This document shows positions 11,977-21,244 of a DNA stretch of 64,000 bases, piece by piece (positions within the stretch are counted from its first letter, which is position 1; each line of letters begins with the position of its first letter). A model generated the notes under the pieces. The model searched no databases. It saw only the letters and a program-made list of their open reading frames with translations, and was not told the DNA's origin. The DNA is from Rhodococcus sp. HNM0569 (lineage in GTDB: Bacteria; Actinomycetota; Actinomycetes; Mycobacteriales; Mycobacteriaceae), in assembly GCF_012726205.1 (NCBI RefSeq), contig NZ_JAASAE010000001.1, positions 1 to 64,000 of the forward strand, written 5' to 3'. The translations under genes were made by a program, and so were the position numbers.

Positions 11977-12031
11977 CGTAGCGACTTCCTCTCGGGTAAA
12001 GGCGACGCCGACACCGGTCGGCGCCTCGCTC

Positions 12032-12050
12032 GTGATGCTGTGCGCATCAC
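12032..12050. repeat. inverted repeat upstream of mutA
   Basis: GTGATGC, five bases, GCATCAC: a perfect 7-bp dyad in the 176-base interval between mutA and the divergent TVP38-family gene. Possible operator, or a hairpin in the mutA leader. No cobalamin riboswitch features are present. Regulator unknown. Confidence 0.45.
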
Positions 12051-12177
12051 GGATATGCCTATCATGAGGCCCGGTTCACACTGCTGTCGACGTCCCCTTC
12101 GTGCCCCCGCCGAGCGACCGTCCGGGTTCGCCGCCCGCCACACGTTTCCACCGTGGGATCCGCCGACCGCCGGACGG

Positions 12178-12183
12178 TAACCT
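12178..12183 (+). promoter_or_regulatory. -10 box favouring the GTG at 12192
   Basis: TAACCT followed by eight bases and a GTG. The geometry fits a leaderless transcript and argues for the inner start of the TVP38-family gene over the GTG 39 bases upstream. The -35 is not obvious. Confidence 0.4.
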
Positions 12184-12191
12184 CGACGTTC

Positions 12192-12902
12192 GTGATCAGT
12201 CGACTACGCACCCTCGGTGCGCGCGTGCTCGCGGTGCGCGACCGCCGCGTCGTGACGGCGGGTGCCCTCGCGGCGGCTCTCGTCGCGATCGCACTGCTCG
12301 CGCCGCACCCGTCGGTGTCGGCGGTGCGGGAATGGTCCGAGTCGGCGGGTGCGGCACTGCCGCTGGCGTTCTTCGTCCTGCATGCTCTGGTCACGGTCGC
12401 TCCGGTGCCGCGCACGGTGTTCACCTTGTGCGCCGGTCTGCTGTTCGGCCCGTTCACCGGGATCACGCTCGCGGTCGCCGCCAGCACGGTGAGCGCGCTC
12501 GTCGCGTTCGGGGGTGTGCGATGGATCGGCCGCGATCTCGTGTGGCAGCACATCTCGCATCCCGCGATCCGTCGTGTCGACGAACGCGTCGCGGCGAGCG
12601 GGTGGCTCGCGGTGGGGTCACTGCGGCTGATCGCGTTCGCGCCGTTCTCGGTGGTCAACTACGTGTGCGGGGTGTCGTCGATCCGTGCGCTGCCCTACAC
12701 GCTCGCCACGATCGTCGGGATCCTGCCTGGCACCGTGGCGGTGGTCGTTCTCGGCGATGCCCTCACAGGCGGCACGGATCCGCGCCTCGTGGTGGTGTCG
12801 GCGGCCTGCGTCGCACTCGGCATCGCGGGACTGTTACTGGATGCCCGTCGCGGCCGCACGACAACGAATCCCGACAGCATCGAATCAAGCTCACAGCCTT
12901 GA
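12192..12902 (+). CDS. TVP38/TMEM64 (VTT domain) family membrane protein
   Basis: Polytopic membrane protein of 236 residues with the VTT/SNARE-associated (DedA-related) domain. Bacterial members are thought to move lipids across the membrane; this one is uncharacterised. The core block GLLFGPFTGITLAVAASTVS near residue 80, with its preceding PVPRTVFTLCAG, and the later RLIAFAPFSVVNYVCGVSSI near residue 145 are the conserved re-entrant-loop motifs. Six or so hydrophobic segments are visible. I prefer the GTG at 12192 because a TAACCT box sits eight bases upstream; an in-frame GTG at 12153 would add 13 residues. The stop lies inside the first palindrome that precedes the next gene. Similar to Rv1491c as I recall it. 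Confidence 0.85.
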   Translation: MISRLRTLGARVLAVRDRRVVTAGALAAALVAIALLAPHPSVSAVREWSESAGAALPLAFFVLHALVTVAPVPRTVFTLCAGLLFGPFTGITLAVAASTVSALVAFGGVRWIGRDLVWQHISHPAIRRVDERVAASGWLAVGSLRLIAFAPFSVVNYVCGVSSIRALPYTLATIVGILPGTVAVVVLGDALTGGTDPRLVVVSAACVALGIAGLLLDARRGRTTTNPDSIESSSQP

Positions 12903-12932
12903 TTTCCTAAAATCAAGCTTCATTCCTTGATA
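12883..12932. promoter_or_regulatory. two tandem palindromic operators upstream of the SatD-like gene
   Basis: Two copies of AATCAAG-N8-CTTGAT(T/A): 12883-12904 and 12911-12932, with identical 8-base spacers and centres 28 bp apart, between two and three helical turns. The second copy overlaps the -35 hexamer of the next gene (12927-12932). The first spans the stop codon of the TVP38-family gene. The layout is that of a repressor binding cooperatively as two dimers; autoregulation by the helix-turn-helix protein just downstream is the simplest reading (inference). Confidence 0.75.
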
Positions 12933-12955
12933 TGCCGCAGTCACCCTTCTAGTCT
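12927..12955 (+). promoter_or_regulatory. promoter of the SatD-like gene, leaderless
   Basis: TTGATA at 12927-12932, a 17-base spacer and TAGTCT at 12950-12955, then six bases to the GTG at 12962. Near-consensus housekeeping promoter; transcription should begin at or next to the start codon. Confidence 0.7.
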
Positions 12956-12961
12956 TGACGG

Positions 12962-13549
12962 GTGTTCGTCCTCACGATCGACCAGCGCGGCAGCCGCCGC
13001 GATGTCGACCGCGTGGGCTCGGCACTGGACCGACTGCGCGACGTCCCCACCGTCCGGCCGTTCATGCGCACAGCGGGCGACGAACTCCAGGGCGTCCTCG
13101 ACGATGCGGGCGTCGTGGTCGACGTCGCACTCGCGTGCGTCGAACTCGGCCGATGGAGTGTCGGCATCGGAATCGGAACGGTCGAGACCCCACTTCCCCG
13201 CGAGACACGCGCAGGCCGCGGACCTGCCTTCGAATCCGCACGCGTGGCCGTCGAACGCGCCAAACACGCACCGGGCCGCATCGCAGTTGCCGGCTCCGAT
13301 GCCGCCGCTGCCGCCGCCGAGAACGCCGACATCGCACTCGCACTCGTCGCCTCCCTCGTCGCGCGGCGCAGTCCCGAAGGCCACGAGGCCGTAGCCCATC
13401 AGCGGGCCGGCCACAGTCAGGCCGAGACCGCCCGGCGGCTCGGCATCAGCAAACAGGCGGTCTCGCAGCGGTTGCAGACCGCAGGCTGGTCGCTCGAGGC
13501 GGCGGGCCGCACCCTCGCCGAACGACTCCTGGAGGATGCCGACACGTGA
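12962..13549 (+). CDS. SatD-like protein fused to a helix-turn-helix
   Basis: A 195-residue soluble protein. The N-terminal 120 residues resemble the SatD family: an opening LTIDQRGSRRD strand, GDELQGVL near residue 39, WSVGIGIG near 63 and RGPAFESARVAVERAK near 82. The biochemical role of that domain is not known to me. Residues about 140-165 (HSQAETARRLGISKQAVSQRL) form a helix-turn-helix of the sigma-region-4 or LuxR type. A sensor-plus-DNA-binding arrangement is likely. The start GTG follows a strong promoter directly, and two tandem palindromes overlap that promoter, so autoregulation is plausible. The stop overlaps the start of the next gene (GTGA), a membrane protein with which it probably works. 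Confidence 0.7.
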   Translation: MFVLTIDQRGSRRDVDRVGSALDRLRDVPTVRPFMRTAGDELQGVLDDAGVVVDVALACVELGRWSVGIGIGTVETPLPRETRAGRGPAFESARVAVERAKHAPGRIAVAGSDAAAAAAENADIALALVASLVARRSPEGHEAVAHQRAGHSQAETARRLGISKQAVSQRLQTAGWSLEAAGRTLAERLLEDADT

Positions 13550-14073
13550 CCGCGCTGACGCTGATCGCCCTCGCCGTCGCCGCTGCCGCCGCGCCGCTCG
13601 CGCTCGTCCGCCGCGTGCCTGCATGGGCGGCCGGAGCCCTGTCGGCCGTCGCCCTGCTCGTGGCGTGGGCCGCGTCCGGCCGCGTCGCCCCCGTGCACGG
13701 AGTAGCGCTGGCCGCGACATTCGTCCTCACGGTGCTCGCCGCAGCAGCAGGCGGCGGGCCGCTCGTCATCGCGGTCTTCCGGTTCGCACGCCGTCAGCCC
13801 GACGCCGGGCCGCTCACCGAGCCCGGACCGCTGCGCGGCGGACGGGTGATCGGCTGGCTCGAGCGCGCCGCGGTGGCCGCGGCCGTGCTGAGCGGGTGGC
13901 CCGAAGGCATCGCGATCGTGCTCGCCGTGAAAGGCCTCGCCCGCTATCCCGAACTGCGGGTGCCCAACGAGGACCGACAGTTCGTCGCATCGGAACAGTT
14001 CATCATCGGCACCTTCACGAGCGTGCTGTGGGCACTCGCGGTGGCAGGAATCGGCCGCGGCCTGCTGATCTGA
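13546..14073 (+). CDS. small membrane protein coupled to the SatD-like regulator
   Basis: A 175-residue protein with about five hydrophobic segments (roughly 3-18, 23-42, 48-75, 103-120 and 155-175). A conserved-looking polar stretch, RYPELRVPNEDRQFVASEQF, near residue 128 would lie in a loop. I do not recognise the family. Its GTG lies in GTGA with the stop of the SatD-like gene, so the two are translated together. SatD proteins in other bacteria also occur next to small membrane proteins (family knowledge, from memory). Either partner could be the sensor. It converges on the mannosyltransferase gene across 35 bases. Confidence 0.65.
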   Translation: MTALTLIALAVAAAAAPLALVRRVPAWAAGALSAVALLVAWAASGRVAPVHGVALAATFVLTVLAAAAGGGPLVIAVFRFARRQPDAGPLTEPGPLRGGRVIGWLERAAVAAAVLSGWPEGIAIVLAVKGLARYPELRVPNEDRQFVASEQFIIGTFTSVLWALAVAGIGRGLLI

Positions 14074-14108
14074 GCAGCTGAGCCGGGAGGACCGGCCGGG
14101 GGCGTGCG

Positions 14109-14846
14109 TCAGCGGCGGCTCTTCGCAAACCGCAGCCGCCACGGCACGAGCGCAGATTCGAGCTGCACCGCGAAGCTCATCTTCGACACGCCCTCACTGC
14201 GCTCCTCGAAGCGGATCGGCACCTCGGCGATGCGCATGCCGCGCTCGGTGACGCGGTAGTTCATCTCCACCTGGAACGAGTAACCGTTCGACTCGACCGA
14301 CGCGACGTCGATCGCCCGCAGCGTCGACGCACGCCACGCCTTGAATCCGGCCGTCGCGTCCTTGACGCCGAGTCGCAGGATCGTGTTGACGTATCGGTTG
14401 GCGAAGGCCGACAGCGCCTTGCGGTGCCACGGCCAGTCGCTCGCCGTCGCACCGCCCGGCACATAGCGCGAACCGAGCACGACGGCCGCATCGGTGTGTG
14501 CGAGCACGTCGAGCATGTCGCGGATCGCCTCCGCGGGGTGAGAGAGGTCGGCGTCCATCTGGATCACGACGTCCGCCCCCTCGTCGAGGGCGCGGGTCAT
14601 GCCGTCGACATAGGCGCGGCCGAGGCCGTTCTTCGCGGTGCGGTGCAGCACCGACAGCGGCACCGGGCCGTCGACCGCGAGCTTCTCCGCGACCTCACCC
14701 GTGCCGTCGGGCGAGTTGTCGTCGACCACGAGCACGTGCAGACCGTCGATTCCCTGCGCCGCGAGCTGGTCGACCAGCTTGGGCAGGTTGTCGCGCTCGT
14801 CGTACGTCGGGACGACGACGGTCACCTTCTGGCTCGCTTCGCTCAC
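14109..14846 (-). CDS. polyprenol-phosphate mannosyltransferase family (GT2)
   Basis: Glycosyltransferase of 245 residues in the dolichol-phosphate mannose synthase (DPM1/Ppm1-D2) group, which moves mannose from GDP-mannose onto a polyprenyl phosphate at the inner membrane face. Visible motifs: VVPTYDERDNLP at about residues 10-21, VVDDNSPDGTG near 35, the metal-binding DADLSHP near 90, GSRYVPGG near 115, and RFEERSEGVSKMSF near 212. It lacks C-terminal membrane helices, like soluble DPM1 types. The product would feed MptB-like GT-C enzymes such as the one at 47 kb (inference). The GTG start was chosen for the AGGGGAG just upstream; an upstream in-frame ATG has no such site. Probably a paralogue of the main Ppm1. 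Confidence 0.85.
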   Translation of the reverse strand: MSEASQKVTVVVPTYDERDNLPKLVDQLAAQGIDGLHVLVVDDNSPDGTGEVAEKLAVDGPVPLSVLHRTAKNGLGRAYVDGMTRALDEGADVVIQMDADLSHPAEAIRDMLDVLAHTDAAVVLGSRYVPGGATASDWPWHRKALSAFANRYVNTILRLGVKDATAGFKAWRASTLRAIDVASVESNGYSFQVEMNYRVTERGMRIAEVPIRFEERSEGVSKMSFAVQLESALVPWRLRFAKSRR

Positions 14847-14949
14847 TGCTCCCCTGCCCCACCTTCGTGTACCTCGGGTCCCCACTCACCGGGCACCACC
14901 CACCGCCGCCGAACGCACGACGTGCGCCAGCGACGGTACCCGATCGGGG

Positions 14950-16170
14950 TCAGGCGCCTTCCGGCCCGGTGGGCGGCTCGGGCGGCACCTCGCCCGCCTG
15001 GAGTTCGGCCGCGGCGTCCGCACCGTCCCCTTCGCCGCGTCCACGCGAGCGGAGCAGGCCCGCCTGGGTGGGATCGTCGACCGGCTTGCGCGCCTCGACC
15101 TCGGCCTGACGCACCGCCTTCATGATCGCGGGATCGGACTTCGTCTCGAACCACTCGGACACGTCGTCCGAGTCCTCGGCCGGCTTCGACTCGGTGTCGT
15201 CGTGCGGCGACGGCTCGAACCGGAACACGCCGTCCTCGCCCGGGGTGCCGAGCTTGCGGGCGAAGGTCTCGAGTGCATCGCCGAACTGGCTCGGCACGAT
15301 CCACGTCTTGTTCGCGTCTCCCTGAGCCATCTCCGGCAGCGTCTGCAGGTACTGGTAGGCGAGCACCTCGGGTGTGGGCTTGCCCGCCTTGATGGCCGCG
15401 AACACCTTCTCGATCGACTTCGCCTCGCCCTGTGCCTCGAGGTACTTCGCAGCACGATCACCCTGGGCACGGAGAATGCGCGCCTGCCGCTCACCCTCCG
15501 CGTCGAGGATCGCCGCCTGCTTCGCACCTTCGGCGTCGAGGATCGCCGCCTGCTTCGCCCCCTCGGCCGTCTTGACGGCCGATTCACGGTTGCCCTCCGC
15601 AGTGAGGATCATCGCCCGCTTCTCGCGGTCGGCCTTCATCTGCTTCTCCATCGACTCCTGAATCGACGGCGGCGGATCGATGCTCTTGAGTTCGACGCGG
15701 GCCACCCGCAGACCCCACCGTCCGGTGGCTTCGTCGAGCACCCCGCGCAACTGACGGTTGATCGAGTCGCGTGACGTGAGGGTCTGTTCGAGCGTCATAC
15801 CGCCGACCACATTGCGCAGCGTCGTGGTGGTGAGTTGTTCGACACCGACGATGTAGTTGTTGATCTCGTACACCGCAGCCTGCGGATTGGTCACCTGGAA
15901 GTAGACGACCGTGTCGATGCTCAGCGTCAGGTTGTCCTCGGTGATGACCGGCTGCGGCGGGAACGACACGACGCGTTCGCGCAGGTCCACCTTCGCGCGG
16001 ATGCGGTCGATGAACGGCACGAGAAAGGTCAACTGACCCGACACCGTGCGCTGGTACCGGCCGAGTCGCTCGATCACCGCGGCATCGGCTTGCGGCACCA
16101 GGGCCACCGACTTCGCGACGAGCACCACCACGAACAGCACGATCACGACCAAGGCGATCAATGCAGCCAT
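14950..16170 (-). CDS. SPFH/band-7 (stomatin, QmcA-like) membrane protein
   Basis: A 406-residue membrane-anchored scaffold protein. One N-terminal transmembrane helix (about 3-24) precedes a band-7/PHB domain (about 25-195), with ERLGRYQRTVSGQLTFLVPF as the family opening. A long Ala/Glu/Lys coiled coil follows (about 190-260) with near-identical heptad-like blocks AEGAKQAAILD repeated. The acidic, disordered tail (about 320-406) is lineage-specific. Such proteins form cage-like oligomers in the membrane and often pair with NfeD, encoded immediately upstream here with a 35-base gap. The ATG follows GGAGGAGACAG. Matches the Rv1488/Rv1487 pair as I recall it. Confidence 0.92.
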   Translation of the reverse strand: MAALIALVVIVLFVVVLVAKSVALVPQADAAVIERLGRYQRTVSGQLTFLVPFIDRIRAKVDLRERVVSFPPQPVITEDNLTLSIDTVVYFQVTNPQAAVYEINNYIVGVEQLTTTTLRNVVGGMTLEQTLTSRDSINRQLRGVLDEATGRWGLRVARVELKSIDPPPSIQESMEKQMKADREKRAMILTAEGNRESAVKTAEGAKQAAILDAEGAKQAAILDAEGERQARILRAQGDRAAKYLEAQGEAKSIEKVFAAIKAGKPTPEVLAYQYLQTLPEMAQGDANKTWIVPSQFGDALETFARKLGTPGEDGVFRFEPSPHDDTESKPAEDSDDVSEWFETKSDPAIMKAVRQAEVEARKPVDDPTQAGLLRSRGRGEGDGADAAAELQAGEVPPEPPTGPEGA

Positions 16171-16205
16171 CTACTGTCTCCTCCCGATGCCGGTCACGCC
16201 GGCAC

Positions 16206-16637
16206 CTACGGTCCCCTCCAGACGACGGCGGTCGCACCGTCGATCTCCATCACTGTGACTGTGGTGCCCGCGGGATACACCTCGGTGGTGTCGAGCGGAC
16301 GGGCCGTCCACTCGTCACCCGCGAGCTTGACCCGCCCCGAGTGCTCCCCCACGTCCTCGAGTACGAGCGCCTGCCTGCCCGGCAGCGCATCGATGCCGGT
16401 CGGGGTGGGCGGCGGCGTCGCGAACCGGCGCATCAATGTGGGCCGCACGCCCACGATGAGTGCAATCGACACCACGCCGAAGACGACCGCGTCGAGCCAC
16501 ACCGGGAAATCCGTCAGCGCGCTGAACCCCGCGGTCGCGAGCGCGCCTCCCGCGAGCATGAGCAAGAACAGCTCGCCGGTGAGCGCCTCGGCCCCGGCGA
16601 GCAGCACACTCGCTACAAGCCAGATCAGAGCAGCCAC
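16206..16637 (-). CDS. NfeD-like membrane protein
   Basis: Short (143-residue) NfeD of the truncated type without the serine-protease domain. Three hydrophobic segments cover about residues 1-65, and a C-terminal OB-fold domain (about 80-143) holds the usual GRVKLAGDEWTARP core. It partners the SPFH protein encoded just downstream, probably assisting assembly or quality control at the membrane. The GTG start lies close behind GGAG. Confidence 0.88.
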   Translation of the reverse strand: MAALIWLVASVLLAGAEALTGELFLLMLAGGALATAGFSALTDFPVWLDAVVFGVVSIALIVGVRPTLMRRFATPPPTPTGIDALPGRQALVLEDVGEHSGRVKLAGDEWTARPLDTTEVYPAGTTVTVMEIDGATAVVWRGP

Positions 16638-16670
16638 GTCTCCATCTAACCAGACACGTCGAGACGTCGG

Positions 16671-17510
16671 TCACACGCCCGATACGGGCGCTTGGTCCGG
16701 ATCTTCCGTGACGAAGTCGACCAGCCGCTCCACCGCACCGAGCAATGGCGCCTCGAGATCGCGGAAACCGGACACCGCGCCGTACACGCGGCGCCAACCG
16801 TCCTGCGGCGTGCCCCACCCGAGCCGCGCACACACCCCGGTCTTCCAGTCCTCGCCGCGAGGAACGTCGGGCCACGCGGCGATACCGACCGTATCCGGCC
16901 GCACTGCCTGCCATACGTCGATGTACGGATGCCCGGTGACCAGGACGTGCGGCCCGAGGCCGGTGGTCAGACGACTCTCCTTGGATCCGTCGACGAGATG
17001 ATCGACGAGCACTCCGACACGCCTGCCCGGGCCGGGACCGAACTCCGCGAGCCGCGCGCCGAGATTGTCGAGACCCTCCAGCTGCTCGACCACGACACCC
17101 TCGACCCGGAGATCGTGCCCCCACACCCGTTCGACGAGCGCCGCGTCGTGCACGCCCTCGACCCAGATCCGGCTCGCGCGTGCCGTCCGCGCGCGCAGGC
17201 CCTCGACCTTCGTGGAGCCGGACGCGCTGCGCGCGGGACGCACAGAAGACGACGGTGCGGCCCGCACCAGGGTCACCGGCTTTCCGTCCACCAGGAACGC
17301 CGCCTCCCGCATCGCGAACAGCCGGGTGCGCCCCTTCGCGTCCTCGAGCCGCACGAACTCGCCGTCGTAGGTGCGTTCGAAGCCGACGACGGCGCCGCAG
17401 AACCCGTCGGCCGCATCCTCGACGACGAGATCACGTTCGGCGACGACCGTCGGTACCGCCTTCCTGCGCGTGCGTGGGTGTCCCGAGAAGATGTCGCCGT
17501 ACCTGTTCAC
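16671..17510 (-). CDS. DUF3097 family protein
   Basis: Conserved actinobacterial protein of 279 residues, function unknown. Recognisable family blocks: an opening NRYGDIFSGHPRTRRKAVPT, VVAERDLVVEDAADGFCGAV near residue 25, VEGVHDAALVERVWGHDLR near 110 and HVLVTGHPYIDVWQAVRP near 180. The HDAALVERVWGDDLR-like segment resembles a Toprim-type catalytic patch, so a nucleic-acid role is possible (inference, weak). I chose the GTG that opens with NRYG because homologues begin there; another GTG lies 24 bases upstream. It is divergent from the next gene, sharing the 66-base promoter interval. Confidence 0.8.
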   Translation of the reverse strand: MNRYGDIFSGHPRTRRKAVPTVVAERDLVVEDAADGFCGAVVGFERTYDGEFVRLEDAKGRTRLFAMREAAFLVDGKPVTLVRAAPSSSVRPARSASGSTKVEGLRARTARASRIWVEGVHDAALVERVWGHDLRVEGVVVEQLEGLDNLGARLAEFGPGPGRRVGVLVDHLVDGSKESRLTTGLGPHVLVTGHPYIDVWQAVRPDTVGIAAWPDVPRGEDWKTGVCARLGWGTPQDGWRRVYGAVSGFRDLEAPLLGAVERLVDFVTEDPDQAPVSGV

Positions 17511-17562
17511 GGCGTCCGACGCTAGGCGACGCACGACGTGGGCGGTGCGCGGCACGCCGACA

Positions 17563-17568
17563 TATGCT
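17563..17568 (+). promoter_or_regulatory. -10 box for the 17577 gene
   Basis: TATGCT followed by eight bases and GTG, consistent with a leaderless start. No ribosome binding site is visible upstream of the GTG. Confidence 0.45.
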
Positions 17569-17576
17569 GGATTGTC

Positions 17577-18401
17577 GTGACCTCTGCAAGTACCACGCTC
17601 GCCGCCTGGGCGGGCTCCTGGCTGCGTGGCGCGAGCGCGCCCGACGACCTCGTCGACGCCCTCCTCCGGTGGGCGCCGATGCATCTCGTGTTCGCCCACG
17701 ACGCGGTCTCCGCCGGGCGTGCCGGGCTGCCCTACCCCGAGCCTGCCGACCCGGGACCGACCGCGCTGCTGCAGGCTCTACGGCGCGCGGCGACGGGCCG
17801 TGCGGACGCGGGTGCCGGCGGTGCCGACGCAGAGGTCCTGCTCGTACTCCCCGCGGCGGGCGATGTGCGTGGGCTGCCCGCGGGTACCGAATTCGCGGCC
17901 GCGGCCCTCGACGCCGGCGGCGGCGTGTCGGTCGGACCGCCGGGCCACCCCGGCATCGGTGTCGTCGCCACCGTCGAGGGACCGGACGTGGTGCGCTGGA
18001 CGGTGCACGACGTACCGGAGATCCCGCTCGGCTATCACGCGACCGGCTTGGGTGAGGCCGAACTCGCGATGCGCGAGGCAGTCCGCGATGCGGCCGCCGC
18101 GGTCTCCGAACTCTCACTCGTGGCCGGATCCGCCACGGCGGCGCAGCGCGCGGTCGCGGACGCCCTCTCCTCGGCTGCGGCGCACACCTATCCGGACTCA
18201 CTGCCGCCCCGCGCACTGCGCATTCTCGACTCCGCCGACCACGTCGACGCGATCCTCACTGCGGCGCGCGACCTCGCGGGCCCGGTGGACAACGCCTCGG
18301 CAGTCGCGCTCGAACGTCAACTGCGTCCGCTGCGCACCGCGGTGCGCACCGCTCGCGCCGCAGCGATCAACGCGGACTCGCGGGTGTTTCCCGCACGGTG
18401 A
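17577..18401 (+). CDS. conserved hypothetical protein (Rv1486c-like)
   Basis: A 274-residue, Ala-rich, acidic protein without membrane segments or a recognised domain. Its place next to hemH and divergent from DUF3097 matches Rv1486c of M. tuberculosis as I recall it, so it is conserved in the lineage. Visible features: WLRGASAPDDLVDALLRWAP near residue 13, a stretch of alternating strands and loops (LLVLPAAGDVRGLPAGTEFA near 85), and a helical C-terminal third. The GTG was chosen for the TATGCT box eight bases upstream. It converges on hemH with a 40-base gap. No function can be assigned. Confidence 0.7.
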   Translation: MTSASTTLAAWAGSWLRGASAPDDLVDALLRWAPMHLVFAHDAVSAGRAGLPYPEPADPGPTALLQALRRAATGRADAGAGGADAEVLLVLPAAGDVRGLPAGTEFAAAALDAGGGVSVGPPGHPGIGVVATVEGPDVVRWTVHDVPEIPLGYHATGLGEAELAMREAVRDAAAAVSELSLVAGSATAAQRAVADALSSAAAHTYPDSLPPRALRILDSADHVDAILTAARDLAGPVDNASAVALERQLRPLRTAVRTARAAAINADSRVFPAR

Positions 18402-18441
18402 CGAATACGCCTCCGGCGCAGCAACGACAGGCGCAGCTCGC

Positions 18442-19530
18442 TCAGCGGCCGGGCCGGCGCACCGGGAGGCAACACTGGTCGGCGCACGGGCGCCCGTCCG
18501 TCGCCGCGCCCCACAGCGGTTCGATGCCGAGCCGCCGCGCCGGTACGCCGTCGCGCACCTCCGCGACGAGCTCGACGATCATCCGGGTGAAGCGCGGATC
18601 GGTGCCCGGCGTGGCGGCACGCACGAAGTCCATCCCGTGGCGGCGGGCGGCGTCGACCGCTTCGGTGTCGAGATCCCACACGACCTCGAGATGGTCGGAC
18701 ACGAAACCGACAGGACACACGATCACCGCGGGCACGCCCCGCTCGGCGAGCACGTCGATGTGGTCGACGATGTCGGGCTCGAGCCACGGCACATGCGGCG
18801 GGCCCGACCGCGACTGCCACACCAGGTCGTAGTCGTCGGCGCCTGCCTCGGCGGCGACGAGCCGTGCCGCCTCGGCGACCTGCCTGCTGTAGAGCCGACC
18901 TCCGGCGGCGGCGGGGCCGGCGTTCGCGTCGGCGGCCGTCGGCACCGAGTGGGCCGTGAAGACGAGGCGCGCACCCTCGCGTGTCTCGTCCGGCAAGCGT
19001 GCCGCAGCGCCGCGGACGGCGTCCGCGAACGCCGCGACCATCAGGGGGTGGTCGTAGAACTGCCGCAACTTACGCAGATGGGGTGCGCCCTCGCCGACCG
19101 CTGCACGCGCCCGTTCGATGTCCTCGTGGTACTGACGGCACCCCGAATACCCTGCCCACGCCGAGGTGGCGAACACGAGCGCGTTCGTGACGCCGTCCTC
19201 GCGCATGCGCTCGACGGTCGCCTCGGCCATCGGGTGCCAGTTTCGATTGCCGAAGTACACCGGCAGATCGACGCCCGTGGCCGCGAGATCGTGCCGCAGT
19301 CGGGCGATGATGTCGCGGTTGAGTTCGTTGATGGGCGACACACCGCCGAAATGCAGATAGTGCTCGACCACGGCGTCGAGGCGTTCGGGCGGCACACCCC
19401 GCCCCCGTGTGACGTTCTCGAGGAACGGCCGCACGTCCTCGGGCCGCTCGGGACCGCCGAACGACAGCACGAGCAGTGCGTCGAAAGGCGGTTCTCCGTG
19501 CTCGGACGGGGCGGGCTGCGGGTGGTTCAT
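18442..19530 (-). CDS. hemH: ferrochelatase (coproporphyrin type) with probable 2Fe-2S site
   Basis: Inserts Fe2+ into a porphyrin in haem synthesis. In Actinobacteria the substrate is coproporphyrin III. Of 362 residues, the opening [20 protein letters not shown] (about residue 19), the metal-binding His in YFGNRNW and FTAHSVPT (near 190) and the [18 protein letters not shown] block (near 272) are the standard signature. The C-terminus ends [15 protein letters not shown]; closely spaced Cys here are the ligands of the 2Fe-2S cluster found in actinobacterial ferrochelatases (family knowledge). It starts seven bases after inhA, so it is the last gene of the fabG1-inhA-hemH run, as in mycobacteria. 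Confidence 0.95.
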   Translation of the reverse strand: MNHPQPAPSEHGEPPFDALLVLSFGGPERPEDVRPFLENVTRGRGVPPERLDAVVEHYLHFGGVSPINELNRDIIARLRHDLAATGVDLPVYFGNRNWHPMAEATVERMREDGVTNALVFATSAWAGYSGCRQYHEDIERARAAVGEGAPHLRKLRQFYDHPLMVAAFADAVRGAAARLPDETREGARLVFTAHSVPTAADANAGPAAAGGRLYSRQVAEAARLVAAEAGADDYDLVWQSRSGPPHVPWLEPDIVDHIDVLAERGVPAVIVCPVGFVSDHLEVVWDLDTEAVDAARRHGMDFVRAATPGTDPRFTRMIVELVAEVRDGVPARRLGIEPLWGAATDGRPCADQCCLPVRRPGR

Positions 19531-19537
19531 GGCGTCC

Positions 19538-20371
19538 CTACATCGCGAAGTTCTCGGGCAGCCACGTGTTGTGGCTCGCGCCGCCGTCGACGTACACGAT
19601 CGAGCCGGTCGTCGCGGGCAGCCAGTCGGACAGCAGCGCGACGATCGACTTCGCGACCGCGGTGGGGTCCTCGTAGTTCCAGCCGATGGGCGACGCACCG
19701 TCCCAGTACACGTTGAGCTGGTTCATCTTGGCCGCGTCGTCGGTCGCGGTGCCCGCGATGGCCTTGGCCGCGAGCGTCTTGATCGGGCCCGCCGCAACGA
19801 GATTCGATCGGATCCGCTTCGCCTCGCCGACTTCGCGCGCGACGTATCGGTTGACGGACTCGAGTGCTGCCTTGGCGACACCCATCCAGTTGTAGTACGG
19901 CATCGCGGTCCGCGGGTCGAAATCCATGCCGACGATCGAACCGCCCTCGTTCATGACGGGCAGCACCGCGCGGGCGAGCGACGCATAGCTCCACGCGGAG
20001 ATCTCGAACGCCTTCGCGGCGTCCGGGCCCGGGCCGTCGAGGAACGGCTTCGCATCGGGGCCCATCAGTGTCTTGGGCGCGAACGCGATCGAGTGCAGTA
20101 CGCCGTCGATGCCCTCCGGCGCGTGTTCGCGCACACGCTCGGCGAGGCTCGCGAGGTCGTCCTCGCTCGTGATGTCGAGGCCGATCGCGGGCGGCACCTC
20201 CTGCGGCAGACGCTTCGCGATGCGGTCGATCAGTCGCAACCGCTCCGGGATTCCGGTGATGACGACCTTCGCGCCCTGCTCCTGCGCCTTGGCCGCCGCG
20301 TGGAACGCGATCGACGCGTCGGTGATGATCCCCGTGACGAGGATGGTCTTGCCTTCGAGCAGTCCGCCCAT
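19538..20371 (-). CDS. inhA: NADH-dependent enoyl-ACP reductase InhA
   Basis: FAS-II enoyl reductase of 277 residues that makes mycolic-acid precursors; in mycobacteria it is the target of isoniazid-NAD. The nucleotide loop [13 protein letters not shown] starts near residue 14. The Ser of LHSIAFAPK (about 94) is conserved. The catalytic pair sits in [18 protein letters not shown], Tyr near 158 and Lys near 165. The tail [14 protein letters not shown] is typical. The ATG follows AGGAG at eight bases and lies 46 bases after fabG1. Its presence supports a mycolate-making host. Confidence 0.97.
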   Translation of the reverse strand: MGGLLEGKTILVTGIITDASIAFHAAAKAQEQGAKVVITGIPERLRLIDRIAKRLPQEVPPAIGLDITSEDDLASLAERVREHAPEGIDGVLHSIAFAPKTLMGPDAKPFLDGPGPDAAKAFEISAWSYASLARAVLPVMNEGGSIVGMDFDPRTAMPYYNWMGVAKAALESVNRYVAREVGEAKRIRSNLVAAGPIKTLAAKAIAGTATDDAAKMNQLNVYWDGASPIGWNYEDPTAVAKSIVALLSDWLPATTGSIVYVDGGASHNTWLPENFAM

Positions 20372-20417
20372 GTGTTGTGCTCCTGAAGAATCGAGTGGAA
20401 GGGAAGCGGGTTCCGGA

Positions 20418-21227
<810 letters not shown>

Positions 21228-21244
21228 TCACGTCCTGTGACACC

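Noticed and set aside
11977-12191. Cobalamin riboswitch for the mut operon
   Set aside because: No B12-box-like sequence; the interval is short and explained by a promoter and an inverted repeat.
15470-15560. DNA repeat inside the SPFH gene
   Set aside because: It reflects the repeated AEGAKQAAILD coiled-coil blocks of the protein and not an independent element.
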